DNA of 64,000 nt from Sciurus carolinensis (GCF_902686445.1 NC_062214.1:88454738-88518737); one strand, 5' to 3'. Positions 10,194 to 21,802 are shown, counted from the first letter of the stretch. Numbers and translations: made by a program. Notes: generated from the letters alone by a model not told the origin.

Positions 10194-10944
10194 TTCCTTG
10201 GTGTTCACTGTATTCAGCTTGTGCTCTCCGTCTCCCCATTCCAACTCTCTCTCCTCCTGAAGTTACTGCAGTTGGCTCTGCTATTGCTGGCTAGCAGGAT
10301 GTCTACTTATCAGATGGGGACCTCAGCTCTCCCTGTGCAGGATGGATGGACACAAACAATCACACATGGGCCATATCTAATTCCTCCATGTCACAAAGTG
10401 GTTCTCTCTGAGGAACTGTATGTTCAGTGTTAAAAGGCCCCAGACACTAACATCTTCAAAGGAGAAGTCATTTCCAGTGTGTGGGTTCTACCTTGGTCAC
10501 TACAAATCCAATGTCATTAATAGATATTGGGCTATCCAAATTATTTATTTCCTCTTGAATGAGTTGTGGAAATTAGTATCTTTCAAGGAATTTGTTCACT
10601 TCATCTAAGTGGTCAAATTATGGGCCAATATTATACATAAAATTCCATTATTAGCTTTTGATGTGTATAGAGTCTGTAGTGATGTCTCTTTTTCCTGGTA
10701 TTGTTTTCCTATTTTTTATTTCATTGATTTTTCTCTGTACTTTTAATTTTCTTCCTCCTCCTCCTCATCCTTCTTCCTTTGTGTTTCAGTTGCTCTTCTA
10801 GGTTCCTTAAGGTATATTAGATTGAAAGCACTTATCTTTTTTATAAAGGCATTTTAGCACTATATTTTTACCTTTACATACTTTAGCTGCATCCCATAAA
10901 TTTGGATATGTTGTTTTCATTTACATTCTTTTCAAGTTACTTTC

Positions 10945-11093
10945 TTTCTTTCTTTTTTTTTTTCTTTTTTTTTCGAGACAGGGTATCTTTTTGCCCAGGT
11001 TGGCATCAAACTCCCAGGTTTAAGTGATCCTCCTGCCTTGTTTGGCCTCCACAGTAGCTGAAACTGCAGGCACTGGCCACCATACTGTGCTTC
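10945..11093 (-). mobile_element. B1-like SINE
   Basis: Antisense B1-like monomer with a T-rich tail complement (10945-10975), 'cgagacagggtatctttttgcccagg', 'gatcctcctgcc' and a 5' end 'ggccaccatactgtgcttc' that served as target for an ID insertion. Confidence 0.75.
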
Positions 11094-11101
11094 GTCATTT
11101 T

Positions 11102-11134
<33 letters not shown>

Positions 11135-11224
11135 GTTTGTTTGTTTTGTGGTGCTGGGGATTGAACCCAGGGCCTTAGTGCTCACAAGGCAAGCACTCTA
11201 CCTACTGAGCTATATCCCCCAGCC
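11094..11224 (-). mobile_element. ID SINE with (TTG)n tail, flanked by target duplication
   Basis: Antisense ID element ('gtgctggggattgaacccaggg' through 'gagctatatcccccagcccc'), preceded by a (TTG)n/(TTTG)n stretch that is the complement of its A-rich tail. The 17-mer CCACCATACTGTGCTTC is present at 11077-11093 and again at 11225-11241, a clear target-site duplication. Insertion was therefore into the end of the B1-like copy. Confidence 0.9.
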
Positions 11225-11258
11225 CCACCATACTGTGCTTCTAATACACATTTTTGTT

Positions 11259-11431
11259 CTCCTGTACTGGGGATTAAACCCAAGGCCTTGCATATTCTAT
11301 GAGCTATATCCTCAGCCCTTTTTATTTTGAGACAGTGTTTCAATAAGCTGCTCAGGTGGCCTGAAACTTGGGATCTTCCTGCCTCAGCCATCAGGAAGCT
11401 GGGACTACATGAATGGGCTGCTGTACTGGCT
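11259..11431 (-). mobile_element. MEN (B1-ID composite) SINE
   Basis: Antisense composite: an ID part, 'actggggattaaacccaaggcc' to 'gctatatcctcagccc', and a B1-like part, 'gagacagtgtttcaataagctgctcag' to 'gggactacatgaatgggctgc' (each phrase is contiguous in the sequence). Diverged. Confidence 0.75.
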
Positions 11432-11631
11432 TATGGTTGGGTTTAGAGCTATCATTTTGCTATAAGCTTTATATTTGTTCCATTTGTTATTTGCTCCCTA
11501 TTCCTCCTTTCTGCTTTTTTGTTGTTAGTTGAATATTTATTATGCTTCTATTTTATCTCCATTGGTAGCTTATTACCAATGCCTTTTTTTTGTGTTGCTT
11601 AACTTGTTATTTGTTTCTTAAACATATCTTT

Positions 11632-11853
11632 GTTTTTTGTTTTTTTTTTTGGTGGGGAGGGGTACTGGGAATTAAACTCAGGGTCACTAGACCACTGAGC
11701 CACATCCCCAGCCCTATTTTGTATTTTATTTAGAGACAGGGTCTCACTGAGTTGCTTAGGGCCTCGCTTTTGCTGAGGCTGGCTTTGACTTGCAATCCTT
11801 CTGCCTCAGCCTCCCGAGCCTCTGGGGTTACAGGCATGGGCCATGGCACCCAG
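11632..11853 (-). mobile_element. MEN SINE inside old L1
   Basis: Full antisense composite with an A-tail complement ('tttgttttttgtttttt'), ID half, linker and B1 half ending 'ggccatggcacccagct'. It interrupts the antisense L1. Confidence 0.9.
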
Positions 11854-12205
11854 CTTGAACATACCTCTTTATCACAGTCCACCTTTATATAGGGTACATA
11901 CTTCACATGGGGTACAAGAATCTTATATTTGTCTCCTCCTGGCCTTTGTGCTATTGTGGTCACATTTTGTGTTTAGATTTCTTACAAATTCTACAATACA
12001 TTGTTATTGTTTTCCCCTTAATAGTCAGTTGTATTTAAAAGATACTAAGTAATAAGAAAAACAGTCTTGGATACTTACTGGTGTATTTACCATCCCAGGT
12101 TTTGCCCCCAGCCCCTCCAATTTTCTTCATCCTCTGTGTAGTTCTAGGTTTCCTTCAGTCATCCTATTCCTTCTGCCTGAAAAACTTCCTTTAAAAATTT
12201 TTGCA

Positions 12206-12437
12206 GGGCACACTGGGCACATATGTGGCAAAGGCCTATAATCTCAGCGGCTAGGGAGGCTGAGGCAGGAGGATTATGAGTTCAAAACCAGCCTCAGCAA
12301 AAGCGAGGCCCACAATTCAGTAAGTCCCTGTCTTTAAATAAAATACAAAATAGGACTGGGGATGTGGCTCAGTGGTTGAGTGCCCATGAATTGAATCCTT
12401 AGTATACAAAACAAAATAAAACAAAACAAAAAAAATC
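12206..12437 (+). mobile_element. MEN SINE inside old L1
   Basis: Sense composite: B1-like half 'cctataatctcagcggctagg', 'aggctgaggcaggagg', linker 'taaataaaatacaaaa', ID half 'gactggggatgtggctcag' and a CAAAA-rich tail. It splits the L1 ORF1/ORF2 junction region. Confidence 0.9.
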
Positions 12438-14370
12438 TGTAGGGCAGATATGCTGGTGACAAATTTTTTCCACTTTTACATGTCAGAAAAAGTCCTTATT
12501 TCACCTTTATTTTTTAAAGATGTTTTCTCTGAATATAGATTTCTAGTTTTTTTTTCAATACTTTGAAAAAGTTTAACTGTCTTGTATAGTGCATTGTTTA
12601 GAATGAGAAATCTGCTTATCTTTAGTTTTGTTTCTCTGTATGGAAAGTTTTTTCCCCTTCCTGGCTCCTCCTAAATTTTTCTCTTAATCACTGGTTTTAA
12701 GCAATTTGATTATGATGTGTTTTGGCATAGTTTTATGTTACTTTTTCTGGAAGTTTTCATTAAATTTGGAAATTTTTCATTGTTTCTTTAAATCTGTTAT
12801 TGATACCACCCTTTGTCTCCTTTCCTTCAGGGGTTCCAATCACACATATGTTCAACCTCATGAATTGATACTTGCTCATTTTTCTTAATTTTTCCTTACA
12901 ATGTTTCCTTTGGGGTAGTTTCTTTTACTATGTATTCTAGTTCACTATTCTACAATGTCAAATCTGTCTTCTCTTCTTTCTAGCTTATTTTCATCTCAGA
13001 TATTAATTTTGCCTTCAGAAGCTTGATTTGGACTTTCTTATGGCTTCTATATATCTACTTAACATGTCCAATCTTTCACTGGGCTACTTGGACATATGGG
13101 AGATAATTATAATAGCTGCCTTAATGCCTCTTTTCCTTATGTGTTAAGGACCTTCTTTTAATTATGTGTTGTATTTTCCTCCTTTCAATGCCTGGCAATT
13201 TTGATTAGGTGCTAGGCATTGTGAATTTTATCTTGTTGGGTAAATTCCTTTTGGGTTTCTAAAATTATTCTTGAGATTAATTCTATGATGCAGCTAAGTC
13301 GTTTGAAAGAAGTTTGATCCTTCTAGGTCTTGATTTTAAGCTTTATTAGGCAGAACAAGAATAGCATTTATTTTAAGGTTGTGGCCCTACTCCCGAGATG
13401 GGACTTCTAATGAAAGTCCCATGAGCTCTGTATGATGTTTTACATCTTGGTTGTTGGGAATAGCACTTTTCTGAGTCCCGTGAGAGCTCCAGGCACTGCC
13501 CTCTCTAATCTTTTCGAGTTCCTTTATGGCCTCAGGTTGCTTTCTCACACACGTATGCTGATCATTACTCAATCAAATAGGAGACGGGACTCCAGCTTTC
13601 TCTATGTAGCTCTCTCCTCTCCAGCACCCTTCCCTGCAATCTCTAGCTACCTTGGCTTTCTTGGGTACCCAACTCCATCTCCTCAACTCGAGGCCACTGC
13701 TGGGTCTGCCTTGGTTCCACTGTCCTTTACTGTGGCCTGGAAATCTCTTTAGTCAGTAAGCTGGGACAATCATAGCTCATCTCATGGGCTTTCTGTCATT
13801 CAGAGACCATTGTCCCATTGCTACCCACAGTTTTGGAGTTATTCTTTCTCATGTTAGGTGTGGCTTTTTAGTTATTTCAGGTGGTAAATCCTGTTCCTGT
13901 GATCTGAAAGTGTCAATAATCAGAAATTTAAATTAAAACAAAATAATACTATTTGTAGTAGCATTAAAATAGTAACTATAGATAAATCTGATGAAAAACA
14001 TGCAAGACTATACAGTGAGAACTACAGAATTCTGCTAAGAAGAAGTTAAAGTTCATAGAAACAAATCATAAGTAAATAGAGTGGTACACCATCTTCACGT
14101 ACCAGAAGACTAAGTATTGCTAACATGTCAATTGTGTCCAAGTGGACACATAGATTCAATGCGATCTCAACCAAAATCCCAGAAGGCATTTTTGTTGAAG
14201 GAGATAAGCTGATTCTAAAATCCATATGGACAGAGGAAAAGGACCCAAAATGGCCAAAACAATTTTAACTGATTATAAGGCTACAGAAATTAAAATAGGG
14301 TGGCATTACTCTCAAGATAGACAAACAGATCCATAAAGCAGAACCCACACATAAACTGTCAATTGATTTT

Positions 14371-14584
14371 TTTTTTTTTTGAGGTGGAGGACCATGGATT
14401 AAAACCAGTGGTGCTTAACCACTGAGCAACCTCCCTAGCCCTTTTTAGATTTTATTTAGAGACAGGGTCTCTCTGAGTTGCTTAGTGCCTCGCTAAGTTG
14501 CTGAGGCTGGCTTTCAAATCTTGATCCTCCTGCCTCAGCCTCCTGAGCCACGGAGATTACAGGTGTACACCACTGTATCCAGCA
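14371..14584 (-). mobile_element. MEN SINE with target duplication
   Basis: Antisense composite inserted in L1. TCAATTGATTTT occurs on both sides (14359-14370 and 14587-14598), marking the target-site duplication. The ID half is degraded but recognisable ('caaccactgagcaacc..' is the antisense A-box region). Confidence 0.9.
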
Positions 14585-14748
14585 TATCAATTGATTTTTG
14601 ACAAAAGTTCCAAGATAATTCAGTGGGGGGAACAATAGTCTTTCCTCAAATGGTGCTAAATAACTGGACAGCCATGTGCAAAACAAAACAAAGCTAAAAA
14701 ATGAATCACCGTCAGTCACATATGAAAGCTAACTCAAAATGGATCGTA

Positions 14749-14846
14749 GGGGCCTGGAATACAGCTTGGTGATAGAACATTTGCCTGGTATGCATGAAGC
14801 CCCAGGTTTAGTCCCTAGCACCACAAAAGAGAAAGGAAGAAAGAGG
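14749..14846 (+). mobile_element. ID SINE
   Basis: Sense ID element: 'ggcctggaatacagcttgg', 'catttgcctggtatgcatgaa', 'agtccctagcaccac' followed by a GAAAG-rich tail. Confidence 0.8.
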
Positions 14847-14856
14847 AAATTAATTA

Positions 14857-15062
14857 ATTAGCCAGTTCAGGTGGCACGCACCTGTAATCCCAGCAACTTG
14901 GAAGAGTGAGGGAGGAGGATCACAAATTCGAGGTCAACCTGTGCAACCTAGCAAGACCCTGCCTCAAAATAAAAAATAAAAAAAGACTGGGGATGTGGCT
15001 AGTGGTAGAGAGAACCTGGGTTTAATTCTTAGTACTGAAAGAAAAAAGAAAAGAAAAGAAAA
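14857..15062 (+). mobile_element. MEN SINE
   Basis: Sense composite: 'ggtggcacgcacctgtaatc', the linker 'caaaataaaaaataaaa', ID half 'gactggggatgtggctag' and an (AAAAG)n tail. It lies directly after an ID copy; the two together interrupt the L1 3' half. Confidence 0.88.
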
Positions 15063-15892
15063 AATCATAGTTTTAAGTGTAAAACCCAACACTAATAAAC
15101 TTTAGAAGAAGATCTTTGTGATCTCAGATTAGACTAAGATTTCTTATATATACACCAAAACACAAATGAACATGGGGGGAAAAAAGAGGGTAAGTTGTGT
15201 TTTGTCATCTTAGGAACTCCTGTGCTTTAAAAGATACAGTGAAAAGAATGAAAAGACAAGCCACAAACTGGGAGAAAATACTAGCAAATCAGATATTTCA
15301 TTAAGGGTTTGGAATCAAACGTACACAGAGCTCTCACAACTCAATAATAAGAAAATAAACAACCCAATTAATGGATGAGTACAGACTTAAACAGATACTT
15401 GACCAAAGAAAATATACAGGTGGAAAATCAGCAAAGATAAATTTGCTCGGTATCATGAGGCAAGTGTCAATTAAACCACAATAGGATATTATTGCACACC
15501 TCTTAGAATGTCTAAAACAAAAAGGACCGATCATTGGCGAGGGGGAAGGATTCTATTACACTGCTGATTGGAATGAAAATGGTACAATCACATTGGAAAA
15601 CAATTTAAAACCTTCTTTAAAAAGTTAAACTACATTTCCTGCACCATCCAGCCTCCCTCTTCTAGGTCTTTATCCAAGAGAACTGTTCATATAAAGACCT
15701 GCATGGGAATGCTCATAGAAGCTTTATTTATAATAGTAAAAAAGTGGAAATATTCCAAATGCCTGTAACCGAAGAATGGATAAAAATATTAAAGGATGTT
15801 TACACAATAGAATGCTACTCAGCAATAAAAAGGAGTGAACTATTGATACATGCATGATACGGACCAATGTTAAGATAAGTATGGGAGTGAAG

Positions 15893-15986
15893 GAGCTGGG
15901 GTTGTGGCTCAGTGGTTATAGCACTTGCCTAGCATGTGTGAGGCACTGGGTTCCATCCTCAGCATCACATAAAAAAATAAAATAAC
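15893..15986 (+). mobile_element. ID SINE
   Basis: Sense ID with the sciurid-type body 'ctggggttgtggctcagtgg', 'gcacttgcctagcatgtgtg', 'ctcagcatcaca' and an A-rich tail. Confidence 0.88.
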
Positions 15987-16285
15987 GCCGAGTAAAAGAA
16001 GCCTTACATGAAAAGTACATACAGTAGAATTTACATAACATTTTTGAAAAGTGTAACTGTATGATGACATAAAGCAGATCAGTGATAACTTGGGGACTAG
16101 GGTGAGTTTTCAGAGAGGGCCAGAAGGATGACAAAGTGGCATGAGGAAACTTCTGGCAGTGATGGGCACGTCCATTTTCTTGATTATGGTGACTTTCCAT
16201 GAGTATCAGCATGTGTCAAAACTTACCACACCGTACACTTTAAGTACATGTAGTTTTCCCTACGTCAGCCACACCTCAATAGATG

Positions 16286-16962
16286 ACTCTGACTTGGACT
16301 CTGCTTCCAGTGCCCCCTCCCTCATGGGGCGGGGAAGGGGGCTGGGCATGTAACCTAATCCAAGCCCCAGGCTGGGTTGGGATGGATCTAAAGGTAGAGA
16401 GCCTCCTGAAGTCCCAGTCACCCTCCCACGTGAAAGGCTGGCTCTGCCTTATCTCTAATGGCCTTCTCCAACATTCTTTCATCCTAAGAAGTTTCCAGCC
16501 AAAAAGGACTTCCTGAAATTGGGCAGGGCAGCCTGCAGAGGCATGAACAATAGCTGAGCTCCAATGCGGGAGCCAGGCTCCCTACACGCATTATTGGGTT
16601 TAACCCTGCCATCGACCCAGTTTGAGCCATTGTCATGGTCCCATTTCTTTTACCATAAAGAAACTGAGGCTCAGAAAAGTAAACTGATTGATCCAAGGTC
16701 CTGGGGACAGGAAGGAGCCCAGGGGCCTCCCAGTCAGGGGCTCACATGCGGGCACAGGGCAGAGGACCAGTCGCGGCCAGGCTGTGGGAAGCTTTCCACC
16801 ATGCGGGTCATCTTGTTTTGGAGCCCCACCCTACTCTGTATTTTATTAAACCCACAGATCTATAGCGACTTAGATTTTTACTGCAATTATTCATTTTATT
16901 TGCAGTTTTCTTGCTATATGTCTGACTTGACATACTCCTTCTCCCAGTTTCAAACATGTTCC
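16286..16962. other. Unique sequence with an antisense MIR remnant
   Basis: No gene seen. The segment at about 16600-16710 ('cccatttcttttaccataaa', 'gaaactgaggctcagaaaagt') is an antisense MIR remnant. A 137-codon frame crossing it has no family resemblance. Confidence 0.5.
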
Positions 16963-17053
16963 TTTTTTTTTTTTTAATGGTGCTGGGGATTGAGCCCAGG
17001 GCCTTGTGCTTGTAAGGCAAGCACTCCACCAACTGAGCTATCTCTCCAGCCCT
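16963..17053 (-). mobile_element. ID SINE
   Basis: Antisense ID with a T-tract tail complement, 'ggtgctggggattgagccc', 'gcaagcactccaccaactga' and 'ctatctctccagccc'. Imperfect flanking copies TCAAACATGTTC and TCAAATGTGTTC suggest a target duplication. Confidence 0.88.
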
Positions 17054-17211
17054 CAAATGTGTTCTTAAGCTCTAGTAGCAAAGTGGCTCTATTTGTTGGG
17101 GGTCTTATGGGGGAAGTGATGGAGGCCCTGGATTGGGAAGCAAGGATATCATAAGCCAACAAAGGGCCCTGACTGAAATACAGGTGGCCTGGTTATTGGG
17201 GCAGCCATGCC

Positions 17212-17380
17212 TGAGGACACACAAGCTCTGGAGTCAGTCTGGCCTGGGGCAAATCCTGGCCCCACAGCACATTCCCCAGCTCGCCATCTCCCCCTCTCTA
17301 AGCCTCATTTCTTCTTCTGTGAAGCCAGGATCATAATGCCTACCTGACAGAGTCAGTGACTACGTGCCTGGTTTGCTGGT
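17212..17380 (+). repeat. MIR SINE
   Basis: Sense MIR: 'aagctctggagtcagtctgg', 'aaatcctggcc', 'taagcctcatttcttcttctgtgaag' (split consensus) and 'ataatgcctacctgacagagtcagtga'. Confidence 0.7.
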
Positions 17381-18034
17381 GTTTAAAGTCCTTTGTGGCA
17401 GAAAGACACGTGAGGACTCTGGATCTAATGTCTGACTGGGTGCTGGAAATCCGTCTCGTTCGCCATTTCGGCGCCTCCCTGGACTCTGGTTGTTTTCCTT
17501 AGGAGTCATCTTACTTTATCAAGTCACAAGTCCCTGAGTCACCCCCAGCCCCGAGGCCAGCTCCCCGGCTGTCCCTGCCACACTTCCTGTGGCCCTCCTC
17601 CGCCCGCCCCATATTGTTCCCTGCCCCACCACATTCAGGGACGTTTTGTCTCCCTGGGCCTGGCGACTGTGAGCCGCTGGGAACAGGAACTGCACAGAGG
17701 CCCTGGTCATTCCCAGGAAGTCCATGTGGAATGGAAGGAGACGTGTCAAGCTGCAGGCCTGTTGGCTCAGCCTGGGTTTCGGTTTCCAGCCACCGCCCCC
17801 AACCCCCATGTCAGAGGGCAAAAACAAGACAGAGCAAAGGACCCCAGCCCAGGCTTAGGGCCCCCACCCCTGCACCTCACCCACTATCATAGCAGTGCCC
17901 CTGTTGGGTCAGGATGGTTTCTGGATGTGGGGAAGGGCCAAGAGAGCAATGGCATCAGATATTTACAGTAGATGCATAATAAGTGCATGGCCTTGCCCAT
18001 GCATGCCAGCAGGTCAGCCCTGCAGGTCCAGCCC

Positions 18035-18240
18035 CCTCCACTACTCAGGTGCCACCCTTTCCAGGAAGCCCTCCCTGACTCCTCCAGTCAGTGGTTGGGT
18101 TTTCCCTGCCACAGTGCTTGTCACATGAGGTCCCCAATGCCTATTCACTTACGTGTGCCTTAAGATTTTCCTGGCAGAAGGACTCAGCTGTTTGACATCT
18201 CTAACTCCAAAGGAAGGGCTGCATGTGTTTGCTGAATGAC
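18035..18240 (+). repeat. L2 fragment
   Basis: Sense L2-like 3' region with the hallmark 'tttccaggaagccctccctg' followed by 'cacagtgcttgtcaca'. Confidence 0.5.
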
Positions 18241-18299
18241 TCGAGTGTGCAAAACAGGCCCAAGCCTGCCTCTCCTGGCCCAGCGAGGCACTCTCTGTA

Positions 18300-18395
18300 T
18301 GTCTGCATCCCTCCTGGGGCCTCAGTTTCCTTCTCTCACAAATGGGAACAACAATGGCTGCCTAAAGCATTAGCATGAACCTTCTGGATAAAGTG
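18300..18395 (+). repeat. MIR fragment
   Basis: Sense MIR core 'ggcctcagtttccttctctc' then 'acaaatgggaacaaca'. Confidence 0.5.
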
Positions 18396-19844
18396 TCTTT
18401 CCTCTTCACAGCCCCTTAGGAGCTGCCACCTAGCGCAGGCTCACACAGACAGTGTCTTTGGCTTTCTAGCGGAGGGTAGAAGGCCACCTGAGGGAGCATG
18501 GTGACCTCGCTGCCCTGGCCCTGCCTGCTCTGCTAATGTGAAGCCTACGCCCTCTCGGGAACTCCTAGGCCTCCAATGTGCCATCTGCACGTGGCACTCA
18601 TGAGAGGGAACCACATTTACAGCAGGTTTTGGGAGTCACATAGCTGATCCCAATTCATCTCCACAGTCACCTGCAGCACTGACCATCTGAAATCTCCCAT
18701 TTCACAGGTGAGAAGGAGGAGGCTCCAAGAGCCCGAAGCATGAATCATGAATCAGTGACTGAGGGGTCCCCAGGGGTCACGCCACATGCATTTGCATTCT
18801 GCCCTGAAGGACAACCCAAAGTAACCAGAAGGACTCACTGATGTGGAATTCCGTCAGTGGCCAGCCATGAGGAGGAGGAGATGGAAGGATGGCCAGGGGC
18901 TTTCTCTGGGCTTTGGAGACATGATCCCACAGGTGACCACTGCCCCTCTACCTACACTCAGACCTGGAAAAGCAACAGTGCACCCTGCAGACCCTGCTCA
19001 CGGGAGGACGGGGCAGGAGCTGGCCCAGGCTCTGTGTGCAGCCGGCTCCACACCCCTCTCGTTTTATAAGTTCAGGCAGGAGAAGAGGCCGAGAGAGAAA
19101 TCTGCTACTAATAAGGAGATCAATTAGATGGTGTGCGTGTCATGCAATGTTTCAAAAAATATCTGCCTTTTGAGAGTTCTCCCCTCCCCCTCTCCAAAGA
19201 GACCTGGCTGCGGCCGGAGCACACTTCCAGCATCCTCCCAAGCTCCCTGGCAGAGAGGGGACCAAAGCAGCCCTGGGGCCCAGTGCCCAGAGGAAGACGC
19301 TCCAGCACCCTGCCAGCGTCCCTCCACTGTCCTCGCAGAGCCCAAGGAGGAGGGTCACACCCACCCCAAGACCTGAGTCAACCAGGCTGAGAAGAGTGAC
19401 ACACACAGTCCCCCGAACCACCCACACAGAATCACGCCGGCACAAGCACGCACACGCACACTCAGGCCCACAGGCATGACACATCTAAATCCACACAACA
19501 GCACACTCCCAGGCAGCCCTGCTCACGGAGCACGATCATCTACACACCGAGGCCCACGGAGAGGGCGTGAAGGGCAGATGGTACCTCCGTATCCGTGCCC
19601 ATCGGTCAAGATGTCTGTCTCAGGATGGGACGTATTGACCAGGGAATCTGGGATTGAGAGAAGGCACGAGAGAAGAACTCATCTGAAGCCCAGCCCCCAA
19701 AGAACCATAGCCAAAATCTTCTAATGAGGAAATATAAAAATAATCAGGAAGGGTTCCTTAGAGCCCCATAATTCCCCTAACTCTGCCCAGCCTTGACAAT
19801 AACAGGGTCTAGGGGATAAACAGTGACCTTAGTGGGAGATAGAC
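18396..19844. other. Unique sequence, no gene seen
   Basis: Mostly non-repetitive. A degenerate CA-rich stretch at about 19385-19510 has no regular period. Short frames of up to 110 codons overlap on both strands and are not recognised. Confidence 0.5.
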
Positions 19845-20045
19845 CCCACTTCCTGAAATTTGGCTCTGCCACTCACCTTCTGGGTGATGTAGGGCGAGGT
19901 ACTTCACCTTTCTGAGCCTTGGTTTCCTGGACTATGAAGTGGGAATAAGAACTGACCCTAGAGAGTTGTGGGAAGGACTGATAAGTTAATGCTTCCAGAG
20001 CTTCCAGTATGGTGCCTGGAAGACCATAGGTGATTGATTCTACTT
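19845..20045 (+). repeat. MIR SINE
   Basis: Sense MIR: 'tttggctctgccactcacc', 'tgggtgatgtagggcgaggtacttcacc' (as consecutive blocks), 'ctgagccttggtttcctgg' and 'gaagtgggaataagaactgac'. Confidence 0.85.
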
Positions 20046-20069
20046 CCTTTTCCCTTCGGCCCCTTAGAC

Positions 20070-20160
20070 CACAGTTTTGCTGTGTGACCTGGGGTGAGTC
20101 CTTTCCCTCTCTGAGCTCTAGCTTCCCCATCTAACTAGATCCCTAAGGTCAAATAGCAAT
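20070..20160 (+). repeat. MIR fragment
   Basis: Sense MIR piece 'gctgtgtgacctggggtgag', 'tctctgagctctagcttccc'. It may be part of a second MIR insertion next to the preceding one. Confidence 0.6.
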
Positions 20161-20404
20161 GAGTTTCTCTGCTAGATAGTGAGAGAGTAAACCTATGTGG
20201 TAACCAAGGTGATGGCCTGGAACTTTCGCTGAGAGCCCAGGCCTCCAGGTTTGAGGGGAACAGGGCTCTTGCCCCTCAGAGAGAAGGGTTTGAAGGAGAA
20301 TCAGCCTTTGTCGGCTGGGGCCTGGTGAGGCTGGTATTTGAAATATTCTTCTGAACAGTGGAGAGACGCTGGGAGGTCTGGGGCAAGCTGGGAGGAGGGA
20401 TGCG

Positions 20405-20418
20405 GTTGCCCAGGAAAC
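20405..20418. promoter_or_regulatory. RFX X-box-like motif
   Basis: GTTGCCCAGGAAAC matches 12 of 14 positions of the X-box GTTGCCATGGCAAC, preserving both half-sites apart from one base. It lies in unique sequence without CpG enrichment, so a distal site would be the likelier role. Confidence 0.35.
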
Positions 20419-21792
20419 CATGTGTTTTCACTTTTCTTCTAGAGGGGGAGCCCGAAGAGGAAGGGCCTGGGGTGCACAGAAGTGGAGGGAGGCGGGGAGT
20501 GTGTGTCCTTGGGGGGTGAGCCGAGGGGGAAGGGAGGAAGCCAGCGGAGAAGGGGCTCCGTGAGAGGCTGCGGGAAAAACTTTATGAGCCCCAAATGCCT
20601 GAGGGCAAATGGCAGAGCCAGAACCACCAAGATGCTTGCCAAAAATACAGATCCCCAGGCCCTGCCCAGACCCACTAAGTGGGAGGGCAGGAGGCTGGGC
20701 AGATGGGGGCGGGGAAGAGGATTGTATAATTAACCACTCCTGCCTGGGAACACTGGGAGGATGTCAGAGGGGTCGCATTAGGAAGGAGGAGAGTGGACAA
20801 GTCTGGCCCCTCTGGGAACCTCAGTGTCTTCTTTCATAAAAACAGGGAAGTGTCTTTCATAGCAAGTGAACCCAAAGGCCCCTCCACAACTCCACTTCCT
20901 GGAGGCTGAGGGCAGGGAGGCAGCAGCCTGGGCTTCTGTGTCAGGATGATCTCGCTTTGAATTCCAGTCTTCCCAGCTTCTGATGCAGCTTGCTTGACTG
21001 TAAAATGGGCACGACATCTATCATCACGATTTATCAGTTTGTAATTGTGGTAAAGCAACATTCTTGTGGTATGGAACACTGCTCTGTCCTTGCCTTGGGT
21101 GCGAGAGTCTTCTCAAGGAGACCCCAGCTTACCCTCCATCCCCACTCCCCCAGCCACCCCAACTCTAGTGTGAGACCCCCAAATTCCTCACAATGGCCTC
21201 CAGACTGGTGCCTGTGCTGGGCTCCTGGCCTTCCTCCTCCTGGCCCCCAAACTAGCTCATTATCCACTCCTGGGTGTCTGGGGTTTCCACCCTGCTGGTG
21301 TCCCTGCCCCCCAGCTGACACACACCAACCAACTGGGTTGGGGTTTGCTGAGTGACTGCAGGAAATCTGGGCTCAGACTCCCCTTAAGGTAAGGGATCCT
21401 GCAGGACTAACCACCTCCTCCCCAACCCAAGCGTCTTCACATTCAACCTCCTGGGGGCTTCAGAAGCCTGCCTGCCACCCCAGGCTCAGAAAGCTGTCCT
21501 GACCAGCACCGCTGCCCACCCCAAGGAGGTGGCCCTAGCTTCAGGGTCCTCCTTTGTCATGGGGTCTTGTTTGTTCCTTTTCATGAGTGAGGGTCTAGCC
21601 TGCCATGGCCCACAAGGAAAGGTAGTGTGGAATCCGGAGAGGGGATGCCGCGAGGCTGAGCCGCACCTTGTACCTGGACTGGCAACCAGAGCCGAAGGTG
21701 GCTGGTGCCGCTGAGCACAGGAAGGCCCTGCTACCCTTAGGGACTCAGCTGCCTCCCCTCCGCCAAAGCCTTTGAAGTAACCCAGTCATTGT

Positions 21793-21802
21793 TGCTGAGT
21801 CA
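21793..21802 (+). promoter_or_regulatory. NF-E2/MARE-like motif
   Basis: TGCTGAGTCA, the AP-1-core half of a Maf recognition element, followed by GA and then GCA, so close to the full TGCTGAGTCAGCA. It lies about 370 bp upstream of a GATA site in the adjacent CpG-rich block. NF-E2 and GATA factors often act together in blood cells; a role here is inference. Confidence 0.35.

Larger units (their letters stand above)
10440..13760 (-). mobile_element. Old L1, antisense part (ORF1 to mid ORF2)
   Basis: AT-rich antisense L1 remnant. 'gctgcatcccataaatttggatatgttgttttcattt' near 10890 matches the antisense endonuclease/RT region of ORF2. The block near 12150-12480 ('ctgcctgaaaaacttcc', 'ctggtgacaaat', 'gtcagaaaaagtccttattt') matches the antisense junction between ORF2 and ORF1. 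Sequence from 12700 to 13300 matches antisense ORF1. Frames are destroyed by stops and four or five SINE insertions. Left to right it runs from mid ORF2 toward the 5' end. Exact boundaries are uncertain, especially on the right. Confidence 0.7.
13905..16285 (+). mobile_element. Old L1, sense part (C-terminal ORF2 and 3' UTR)
   Basis: Sense L1 remnant. It starts in the C-terminal half of ORF2 ('tacagtgagaactacagaattctg', 'gattcaatgcgatctcaacc', 'ggccaaaacaatttt'), continues through 'gcaataaaaaggagtgaac' near 15820 and ends in a 3' UTR ('gtcagccacacctcaatag'). It is interrupted by SINEs at 14371-14584, 14749-15062 and 15893-15986. No open frame survives. Confidence 0.85.
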
